Part shown: piece after piece, positions 1 through 5,031 of the stretch
Layout: each line of letters opens with the position of its first letter
Position numbering within the stretch: position 1 is the stretch's first letter
Assembly: GCA_030740135.1 (NCBI GenBank)
Contig: JASLXW010000083.1
Location: 4,847 to 11,343 of the forward strand
DNA from: Nitrospinota bacterium
GTDB lineage: Bacteria > UBA8248 > JACPRG01
Length of the DNA: 6,497 bases
Direction: 5' to 3'
Program-made: the position numbers and the translations under genes
Notes under the pieces: model-generated
Database searches by the model: none
Seen by the model: the letters and a program-made list of their open reading frames with translations, nothing else
Told to the model about the DNA's origin: nothing

Positions 1-708
1 GAGGCCGCTTTGGCGTGGTCCTGGGAGACCGACGACATCGTGACGCTGGGGGCGCCTCCCAATCGGCCGGAAACGGGATACGGCTACCTGCGCGAAGGGG
101 ACTCGATCGGAACCTCGGGCGGCTACCCCGTCCATCGCGTGGCGGCCTTCGTCGAGAAGCCGAGCCCGCGAAAGGCCAAGCGGTACCTGGCCGCCGGCGG
201 GTACGCCTGGAACAGCGGGATCTTCATCCTCTCGGCGAAACGGGTGATGAGCGAGATGGCCCGCCGCCTGCCGGCGCTTCACCGGGGGCTCCTGCGGATC
301 GAGCGATCCCTGGGGAAAAGGACGGAAAGGAAGACGCTGAGAGAGACGTTCCCCCGGCTCCCGGCCGTCTCCATCGATTTCGGCTTGATGGAGGCCGCCG
401 CGCGGGAGGGCGCCGTGGCCTCCTTGCCCTGCCGGGTGGGATGGAGCGACATCGGGGATTTCGGCGCGCTCGGCGACCTGCTCTCCGGCCCGTCCGGAAA
501 AAGCGTCGTTGTGGGCGAGCACATCGGCGTGGACAGCGGCAACCTGATCGTCCATGCTCCCGGGAAGCTTGTGGCCACCGTGGGCGTCAAGGACTTGATC
601 GTGGTGGACGCCGGCGACGCGATGTTGATCTGTGCGCGGAGTCAGGCGCAGGACGTCCGGAAGGTGGTCGAGGCCCTGAAGCGGAAGCGGTTGGACAGGT
701 ATCTATAA
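1..708 (+). CDS. manC: Mannose-1-phosphate guanylyltransferase, 3' part (5' end outside window)
   Basis: This enzyme transfers GMP from GTP to mannose-1-phosphate to make GDP-mannose, the cytoplasmic precursor of mannose, fucose and rhamnose units in envelope polysaccharides. The frame is open from base 1 and gives 235 residues ending at TAA 706-708. Visible family signatures, numbered from the window edge, are a TLG..P.RPETGYGY stretch near residues 17-31, FVEKP at 50-54 (sugar-phosphate binding), WNSGIF at 70-75, and WSDIGDF at 148-154. A C-terminal beta-helix-like part follows (GNLIV, VATVGVKDLIVVD). The N-terminal third, which should carry the GG.GTRLWP nucleotide-binding loop, lies upstream of the window. 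The protein stops soon after the nucleotidyltransferase module, so it is the short form without the fused cupin isomerase domain of bifunctional ManC/AlgA. A TTG at base 10 is an internal codon, not a start. uppP follows 51 bases later on the same strand and is probably co-transcribed. The family call is firm. The exact hexose-phosphate specificity is inferred from motif resemblance. Confidence 0.9.
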   Translation, partial: EAALAWSWETDDIVTLGAPPNRPETGYGYLREGDSIGTSGGYPVHRVAAFVEKPSPRKAKRYLAAGGYAWNSGIFILSAKRVMSEMARRLPALHRGLLRIERSLGKRTERKTLRETFPRLPAVSIDFGLMEAAAREGAVASLPCRVGWSDIGDFGALGDLLSGPSGKSVVVGEHIGVDSGNLIVHAPGKLVATVGVKDLIVVDAGDAMLICARSQAQDVRKVVEALKRKRLDRYL

Positions 709-743
709 TCCTTTGCGTCTTTCGGTTCTATTTCCAACCCGGT

Positions 744-749
744 GGGGAG
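744..749 (+). promoter_or_regulatory. Ribosome binding site that sets the uppP start
   Basis: GGGGAG lies 10 bases before ATG 760. The alternative in-frame GTG at 742 overlaps this purine run and has no Shine-Dalgarno sequence of its own, so ATG 760 is preferred. Confidence 0.6.
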
Positions 750-759
750 AGTCCAACCG

Positions 760-1566
760 ATGGAGGGGTCAAGCGATTATCTAAAGGCCGCCCTCCTCGG
801 CGTCCTCCAGGGACTGACCGAGTTTCTTCCGGTCAGCAGCTCGGGCCACTTGGCCGTTCTCCAGAAAATCCTGGACGTCCGGGGACCTGTGTTGTTCCTG
901 GACATCATGCTTCACGTGGGAACGCTTATCGCCATTTTCGTGGTGTTCTCCAAGGACATCCGGGTCGTTCTGACCTCCATGTTCACAAAAGGGGGCGGAC
1001 AATCTCCCGGCGCCGCCCGCCTGGGCTGGCTGGCCATCCTCGGGACCGTCCCCATCGGTGTGATCGGCATCTTGTTCAATCGGTGGATAGAGAGGGCCTT
1101 CAACATCCTTCCGTTGATCGGGGGGATGTTCATCATCACGGGCATCCTGCTGTTTGCCGTCCGGAATAAGCAGGGCGAACGGTCGGAAGAGGACTTGACC
1201 GTCCGGGATGCCGCGTGGGTCGGGATCTATCAGGCCATCGCCCTCCTGCCCGGAATCTCCCGCAGCGGGATGACAATCGGAACCGGCCTCTTCCTGGGCA
1301 TCGAGCGAGGCCTGTCGGTCCGGTTCTCGTTCCTGATGGCCATCCCCGCCATCCTCGGCGCTTTGGTCCTGAAGGCCGGTGAACTGTCCGGCCGGACAGG
1401 GGGGATGGATATCGGCCCCATTTTCCTGGGGACGGTCATCGCGGCCGTGGTCGGCTATTTTGGATTGAAGGGGCTCATCCGGCTCACCATCTCCGGAAAA
1501 CTCTACCTGTTCTCCTTCTACCTCTGGGCGCTGGGCCTTGTGGTCCTGTGGACCTCGCTCACGTGA
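760..1566 (+). CDS. uppP: Undecaprenyl-diphosphatase UppP (BacA family)
   Basis: UppP is an integral inner-membrane phosphatase. It converts undecaprenyl diphosphate to the monophosphate, recycling the lipid carrier for peptidoglycan and surface polysaccharides, and extra copies give bacitracin resistance. With ATG 760 the protein has 268 residues, the normal family size. The first signature (Q/E)xxxE is Q17-G-L-T-E21, followed by FLPVSSSGH with His30; these positions match the E. coli numbering that I recall. The second signature PGxSRSxxT is at residues 164-172 with Arg168, the phosphate-binding element. Hydrophobic segments fill most of the chain, as expected for a polytopic membrane protein. 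A GTG at 742 would add six residues but sits on the ribosome binding site. The gene follows the mannose-1-phosphate guanylyltransferase gene and ends in a strong intrinsic terminator, so the two may form the end of an envelope-polysaccharide operon. All key residues are present and nothing looks broken. Confidence 0.97.
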   Translation: MEGSSDYLKAALLGVLQGLTEFLPVSSSGHLAVLQKILDVRGPVLFLDIMLHVGTLIAIFVVFSKDIRVVLTSMFTKGGGQSPGAARLGWLAILGTVPIGVIGILFNRWIERAFNILPLIGGMFIITGILLFAVRNKQGERSEEDLTVRDAAWVGIYQAIALLPGISRSGMTIGTGLFLGIERGLSVRFSFLMAIPAILGALVLKAGELSGRTGGMDIGPIFLGTVIAAVVGYFGLKGLIRLTISGKLYLFSFYLWALGLVVLWTSLT

Positions 1567-1644
1567 GCCGGCTCGACGGAAACCTGTTTTCCCCCTCGAC
1601 GCTCCCGCCCGCCGCGCCTATCTAGACAAGAGAATGTTTGTCCG

Positions 1645-1679
1645 TGGGAAGGCGTTGACGCGCGTCTTCCCATTTTTTT
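1645..1679 (+). terminator. Rho-independent terminator after uppP
   Basis: The arms GGGAAGGCG (1646-1654) and CGTCTTCCC (1663-1671) form nine base pairs with one G-T wobble around an 8-base loop. T1645-A1672 can add a tenth pair. Seven T residues follow at 1673-1679. It lies 79 bases after the uppP stop and only 9 bases before the next start codon. It could end the uppP transcript or, if a promoter lies between 1567 and 1645, act as an attenuator for the deacetylase gene. Confidence 0.8.
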
Positions 1680-1688
1680 CCGCGACCC

Positions 1689-2630
1689 ATGCCAACGTAC
1701 GTGAAAAGCGAATCCTCACCCGCCGCGCGATCCGATCACCGGGACACCCTCACGCTCCTGGCCGTCCACGCCCATCCGGACGATGAGTGCAGCGGGACGG
1801 GAGGGTTATTGCTCCAGTCGGCCGCGGCGGGACGCACGACCGTCCTGATCACCTGCACCAACGGGGAGATGGGCGAGGCCAAGGACTCGCGCCACCCGCT
1901 GAGCCCGCGGGAAAATCTCGAAGACCGCAAACGGCTGATCGAGCTTCGGAAACAGGAACAAGCCAAGGCGACGAAGATCCTGGGCGTTACGCATGTCTAC
2001 GATCTGGACTACCGGGACTCGGGGATGGACGGGTGGGAGCAAAACAACGACCCCGGCGTGTTCATGAACGCGGACCTGGGCGAGGTCGCCGGGCGCATTG
2101 CCGAGGCCATCCGCCGGCACCGTCCGGACGTGGTTGTCACGTACAACGAGAACGGCGGCTACGGCCACCCCGACCACATCATGACCCACCAGGCGACCCT
2201 GGCGGCCCTGGAGGCGGCGGAAGGTCCAAAGGACGGTGGGGGGGACGAGGGGGATGACGTCCCGGGTCCCTGGCGCGTCAAAAAGCTCTATTACACCGCG
2301 TGGCGCCGGTCGGACATGCTCCGCCTGTGGAGGACGCTGAAATTTCTCGGCAGAAAGACCCCCATGGACAACCCCGACTTCGACGAGAACAAGGTCGGAA
2401 CGCCGGACGACGCCATCACCACGCGGCTGGACATCCGTCGCAATCTCCGAAAAAAGTGCCGGGCGCTGTATACGTATCGAAGCCAGTTGGGGGTGTGGGG
2501 GTTCAAGAGCCATTGGTGGTGGATCATGGGCCTGGCCGGCCGCTGGTTCTTTCCCTACGAATCCTTCGTCTGCGCACGAAGCGACGTGGAGATCCATCCC
2601 CCCGAGCCGGATCCGTTCGCCGGCCTGTAA
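1689..2630 (+). CDS. LmbE/PIG-L family zinc-dependent N-deacetylase, substrate unknown
   Basis: Members of this family hydrolyse acyl groups from amino sugars and their conjugates in the cytoplasm, for example GlcNAc-inositol (MshB), mycothiol conjugates (Mca) and GlcNAc-malate (BshB). The protein has 313 residues. After a short hydrophilic N-terminus, LTLLAVHAHPDDE carries the zinc motif: by comparison with MshB, His29 and Asp32 are ligands and Asp31 the catalytic base. The second motif, NGGYGHPDH, places His160 as catalytic and His163 as the third zinc ligand. Length and the GGYGHPDH motif resemble MshB/Mca more than the shorter BshB. Mycothiol is an actinobacterial thiol and the neighbours do not suggest that phylum, so the substrate is left open. 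Residues around 183-192 form a Gly/Asp-rich loop encoded partly by a run of seven G. ATG 1689 was chosen as the first ATG before the motif. It has no recognisable Shine-Dalgarno sequence and sits 9 bases after a terminator T tract, so the start or the mode of expression is uncertain. GTG 1701 is an alternative. Confidence 0.88.
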   Translation: MPTYVKSESSPAARSDHRDTLTLLAVHAHPDDECSGTGGLLLQSAAAGRTTVLITCTNGEMGEAKDSRHPLSPRENLEDRKRLIELRKQEQAKATKILGVTHVYDLDYRDSGMDGWEQNNDPGVFMNADLGEVAGRIAEAIRRHRPDVVVTYNENGGYGHPDHIMTHQATLAALEAAEGPKDGGGDEGDDVPGPWRVKKLYYTAWRRSDMLRLWRTLKFLGRKTPMDNPDFDENKVGTPDDAITTRLDIRRNLRKKCRALYTYRSQLGVWGFKSHWWWIMGLAGRWFFPYESFVCARSDVEIHPPEPDPFAGL

Positions 2631-2915
2631 CGCGTCCGGCCAATCCGTCCCAACCAACCGTCCACCGGGATGCGGCCCGACGGCGGGGCGCTTTCTCTCC
2701 CCAGGCATGGCCCCTTTTCATCGGGGCGTCGCCGGCGCCGCGGCTCTCCGCGATTGACACCCCCGAAAACCTTGTGGGAAGATTTTCCCGCGCCGGGCGC
2801 TTCGACGGATTCACCGCCGATGCGCTCCCGGGCGTCCACCTGCGGGGGGGGGGAACTTCGAGCCCCGCGTTTTATGCCGGAAGAATCACATTGCGGGAAG
2901 GAATCACCAGATACA
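2631..2915. other. Non-coding gap between the deacetylase and lipoprotein genes
   Basis: No protein frame here looks real. The gap holds a consensus-like TTGACA at 2754-2759 (+ strand) without a good -10; AAGATT at 2779-2784 is the best, at 19 bases spacing. A short inverted repeat GGGAA-GATT-TTCCC lies at 2776-2789, overlapping that position, and a run of ten G lies at 2844-2853. A promoter for the downstream lipoprotein gene may lie in this gap but is not proven. Confidence 0.45.
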
Positions 2916-3290
2916 ATGACAAGGACCTTTTTCCGGGTTGCCGGACCCATCATGCTTTCCGCGGCCTTGTTCGGATGTCGTTCGCCCATCCCCGACCATT
3001 TTCAGCGTGATTTTCTCGTCGAGCCGAACGCCGGATACCTGATTACCGACGAACGGGCGAACGGCTTCGACCTGGAAGTTTTTTATTATGAGCAGGTGGT
3101 GCTTCCGAAGCGTAAGAACGTTGTAGAGAACGCAAAGTCGACCTTTGTCCAGATCGCCGCGTGGCTGGCCTCGCGCATCGGCCGGACGCCCAGGGAGATC
3201 TCGAAGCGGGATTTGCGGGTCACGGTCAACCGGAAGACGCTCGAGCGGCGGTACGAGGTGTCCGTGACCGGCCGGGTGACGTACAGGTAG
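2916..3290 (+). CDS. Small predicted lipoprotein of unknown function
   Basis: I do not recognise this protein. From ATG 2916 it has 124 residues. The first 21 form a lipoprotein-type signal: Arg3 and Arg7, a hydrophobic core (VAGPIMLSAAL) and a lipobox-like LFGC with Cys21, which would be lipidated after cleavage by signal peptidase II. The mature part is about 104 residues, mostly polar. It contains an aromatic stretch EVFYYEQVV and a basic segment with KRKN, followed by a Thr/Val/Arg-rich end (LRVTVNRKTLERRYEVSVTGRVTYR region) that suggests amphipathic beta strands. The frame is open upstream to 2670, but that part is Arg/Pro/Gly-rich and unlike a protein. The signal peptide supports the start at 2916. 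GGGAAGGA at 2895-2902 may be the ribosome binding site, though 13 bases from the ATG is rather far. No partner gene is adjacent, so a role in the envelope is all that can be inferred. Confidence 0.65.
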   Translation: MTRTFFRVAGPIMLSAALFGCRSPIPDHFQRDFLVEPNAGYLITDERANGFDLEVFYYEQVVLPKRKNVVENAKSTFVQIAAWLASRIGRTPREISKRDLRVTVNRKTLERRYEVSVTGRVTYR

Positions 3291-3299
3291 CAGGCCCGG

Positions 3300-3337
3300 G
3301 CGGCGCGCGCAAGGGGGGGGCCGGGGCCGCTTTTGTT
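3300..3337 (+). terminator. Weak candidate terminator after the lipoprotein gene
   Basis: GCGGC (3300-3304) can pair with GCCGC (3326-3330) across a long G-rich loop, followed by TTTTGTT at 3331-3337. The stem is only five pairs, so the call rests mainly on its place 10 bases after the stop codon and on the T-rich tail. Confidence 0.2.
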
Positions 3338-3451
3338 CAGGATTGGAGGCGCGTCGGGGCGCTTCACATCGAAAGGGAGTTCCTGCATGATCCCTTCTAT
3401 GCGCACCTGATGCGTCAGATGAACTGGTGACCCGCCCGTCCTGTTAGCCGA

Positions 3452-3480
3452 GACCCGGGGGGTCCCTCGACCCCGGGGTC
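3452..3480. repeat. Tandem palindromes upstream of hpnD
   Basis: GACCCGGGGGGTC (3452-3464) is an imperfect palindrome, and GACCCCGGGGTC (3469-3480) a perfect 12-base one, separated by CCTC. Together they can also fold into one hairpin with about nine pairs and a bulged G. No T tract follows, so an intrinsic terminator is unlikely. The position, 26 bases before the hpnD start, would fit an operator or a 5' leader structure. Confidence 0.45.
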
Positions 3481-3506
3481 ATCGATTCCGAGGCTGGAAA
3501 CCCGAA

Positions 3507-4373
3507 ATGCAGTCCGTCGCCACCCGGTCCCTGGAATATTGCAGAAAGCTGACCCGCCGCAGCCGGTCGAACTTTTTTTATTCTTTCCTGTTTTTGCCCC
3601 GGCCGCGCCGCGAGGCGATTTACGCGGTGTACGCGTTTTCCCGGGCCGTGGACGACGTGGTGGATGAGAAGGCCGGCCCGGCGGAGGCGGCCGAGGGCCT
3701 GGCCGAATGGCGGCGGGAGGTGGACCGGATGTACGGGGGCCGGGGGGGCGGGGGGGGGCGGCCGGACCACCCCATCGCCGTCCAGATGGCCGAAACCGTC
3801 CGGGCCTTCAACATCCCCCGGAAGCTTCCCCTCGCCCTCATCGACGGCTGTGAGATGGATCTTGACCGCAGCCGCTACGAGACCTTCGAGGATCTCTATC
3901 GCTACTGCTACCACGTGGCCTCGGTCATCGGCCTGATGTGCATCGAGGTCTTCGGCTACCGCACCGAGAACGCCAAGCGCTACGCCGAGAAGTTGGGCGT
4001 CGCTTTTCAGCTCACCAACATTCTGCGCGACGTCAGGTCCGACGCCGAGCGGGGGCGCATCTACCTCCCCCGGGAAGACCTGGACCGATTCGGCTGCCGG
4101 GAGGAAGAGATCCTGGGCGGCGTCTACGGCGATCGGTTCATCGCCCTCATGAAGTTCCAGTGCGAGCGCGCACACCGCTTCTACGAAGAGGCCCGGGAGA
4201 CCCTCGTCCCCGAGGACCGGCCCGGAATGCTGGCCGCCGAGATCATGGGCGGCATCTACCGCCGGCTTCTCCGGGAGATCGAAAACCTCCGGTACGACGT
4301 CTTCCGCAACACCGTTTCTCTTTCCCGCTTACAGAAGATGTGGATCGCCCTCAGGGTCTGGGCCGCCCGGTGA
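3507..4373 (+). CDS. hpnD: Squalene/phytoene synthase family, probable presqualene diphosphate synthase HpnD
   Basis: The enzyme joins two farnesyl diphosphates head to head. HpnD makes presqualene diphosphate, which HpnC and HpnE convert to squalene for hopanoid synthesis at the cytoplasmic membrane. The protein has 288 residues, normal for the family. SNFFYSFLFLP is at 21-31. The first Mg-diphosphate motif is DDVVD at 49-53. The second is D175-V-R-S-D179 within TNILRDVRSDAERGRIYLP, and the GRIYLP ending is typical of HpnD. CEMDLDRSRYETFEDLYRYCYHVAS matches the family middle region. Both Asp motifs are intact. Between the first motif and the middle region, residues 77-84 form a glycine-rich loop (GGRGGGGG) encoded by a G-quadruplex-like stretch; this is a variable surface loop in the family. 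ATG 3507 has only a weak GAGG 13 bases upstream. No hpnC, hpnE or squalene-hopene cyclase gene is in the window, so the pathway assignment relies on sequence resemblance. A carotenoid-type synthase (CrtB or CrtM) is a less likely alternative. Confidence 0.88.
   Translation: MQSVATRSLEYCRKLTRRSRSNFFYSFLFLPRPRREAIYAVYAFSRAVDDVVDEKAGPAEAAEGLAEWRREVDRMYGGRGGGGGRPDHPIAVQMAETVRAFNIPRKLPLALIDGCEMDLDRSRYETFEDLYRYCYHVASVIGLMCIEVFGYRTENAKRYAEKLGVAFQLTNILRDVRSDAERGRIYLPREDLDRFGCREEEILGGVYGDRFIALMKFQCERAHRFYEEARETLVPEDRPGMLAAEIMGGIYRRLLREIENLRYDVFRNTVSLSRLQKMWIALRVWAAR
3735..3758 (+). other. G-quadruplex-type tract inside hpnD
   Basis: Runs of 5, 7 and 9 G, separated by CC and C, lie on the coding strand. 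The two longer runs can each be split, so at least four G-triplets with short loops are available. The tract codes for Gly77-Gly84 of HpnD with one Arg. The frame is intact as given. Confidence 0.6.
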
Positions 4374-4376
4374 CGG

Positions 4377-4403
4377 AACCGGTGCGCACCCTCGGTTTTG
4401 TTC
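4377..4403 (+). terminator. Candidate terminator after hpnD
   Basis: AACCG (4377-4381) pairs with CGGTT (4393-4397). The loop between them contains GTGCGCAC, which can fold further, and T residues follow (TTTTGTT ending at 4402). It begins 4 bases after the hpnD stop. The stem is short and the T tract is interrupted by G, so efficiency is doubtful. Confidence 0.35.
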
Positions 4404-4661
4404 TGAAAACGCCCCCACCCGAGGATCACCCTTCGGGCACTATCCCCGCGTGCGTGCGCGTATTAAGAGGTCAAATGTCCAAATGCAGGGACAACGGCCC
4501 TCACATCTTCTATGGGCAGGGGGGGCGCTGGCACACCCCCAAGGGGGCGCGTGGGCATAGGGTTCCTGCGGACGCACCGCACAGACAAAAGGGGCCGCAC
4601 CCCAACGCTTCCATTCGAAGGGTAGACGCAAGGGGTTATCCAGGGGCGTGAACCCTAAAAA

Positions 4662-4680
4662 GGGCCGGGCTGGGAGTGGG
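4662..4680 (+). other. Canonical G-quadruplex motif in the convergent gap
   Basis: Four GGG runs are separated by loops of 2, 2 and 3 bases (GGG-CC-GGG-CT-GGG-AGT-GGG). This fits the standard intramolecular quadruplex pattern on the + strand. Confidence 0.65.
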
Positions 4681-4759
4681 TCCCCTATTCCGCCGAGCGA
4701 CGGGCGGGGGACCCCCCAAGAGCCGTGAGGGCGTCTGTATGGGTCGCGGTCTATGAGCC

Positions 4760-4779
4760 GGGGGGGGGAAAGGGACGGG
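4760..4779 (+). other. Second G-quadruplex motif in the convergent gap
   Basis: A run of nine G, which can be split into two triplets, is followed by AAA, GGG, AC and GGG. This again meets the four-triplet, short-loop rule on the + strand. Confidence 0.55.
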
Positions 4780-5031
4780 TTCACTCCCCTTCAGCTTTAC
4801 TTCTTTCGAGCCGCAGGGCGCCCCTTTCGACGACATTCCCACTACGGAACTTTGGAAGAGATTCAGGAGTGCGAATCCCTTTGCATTTTGCCAATCCCTA
4901 AGGACCCACAGGGACGGGGCCTCTTCCGAGTGTTTTGAGGAATCGGTAGTGGGCGCCGATGGCGGAGCGGAGCGTCGGATAGCTGACGTAGTCAATGGAG
5001 AAATCCCGGCAGGTCGCCCATCCAGAGCAGG

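Larger units (their letters stand above)
4374..5031. other. Long convergent gap between hpnD and rhlE, no convincing gene
   Basis: Both flanking genes end here, so no promoter is expected, yet the gap is 658 bases. It contains the candidate hpnD terminator, two G-quadruplex motifs and several small inverted repeats: GGTGCGCACC at 4381-4390, CCCGA/TCGGG at 4418-4437, TGTCC/GGACA at 4476-4493, and CCCCC-AA-GGGGG at 4536-4547. An 8-base direct repeat GGGGGCGC occurs at 4521 and 4543. The part from about 4780 to 4900 looks less GC-rich than its surroundings. Open frames of 61 to 119 codons exist on both strands, but none has a start with a ribosome binding site or recognised domains. Minus-strand frames between about 4780 and 5030 have a composition somewhat like real protein, which could mean a decayed gene or a dispersed repeat. 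No clear terminator for the helicase gene was seen next to its stop. Confidence 0.5.

Noticed and set aside
15..1169. A 384-codon + strand frame across manC and uppP
   Set aside because: Its product is Arg/Gly/Pro-rich with no family motifs, and it overlaps two genes with clear signatures in other frames.
1806..2708. A 300-codon minus-strand frame opposite the deacetylase gene
   Set aside because: It is the antisense shadow of a GC-rich gene with intact zinc motifs; no domain is recognisable.
2670..2915. In-frame upstream extension of the lipoprotein gene
   Set aside because: The extra 82 residues are low-complexity Arg/Pro/Gly/Ser, and they would bury the signal peptide inside the protein.
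2912..2917. TACAAT as a -10 box
   Set aside because: It overlaps the start codon of the lipoprotein gene, and its nearest -35 (TTGCGG, 15 bases away) is poor.
3161..3430. 89-codon + frame with a protein-like end (HIEREFLHDPFYAHLMRQMNW region)
   Set aside because: Most of it is out of frame inside the lipoprotein gene, no start with a ribosome binding site precedes the plausible part, and no family is recognised.
4649..4780. tRNA or other structured RNA, suggested by GGGTTCAC-like and GC-rich stretches
   Set aside because: No cloverleaf, acceptor stem or known RNA core could be assembled around them.
4860..4877. GATTC/GAATC inverted repeat as an attachment site or terminator
   Set aside because: The five-base arms around an 8-base loop, without a T tract or a repeated partner, are expected by chance.
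4753..4938. 61-codon + frame in the convergent gap
   Set aside because: The ATG is followed at once by a nine-G run, there is no ribosome binding site, and the product has no recognisable features.
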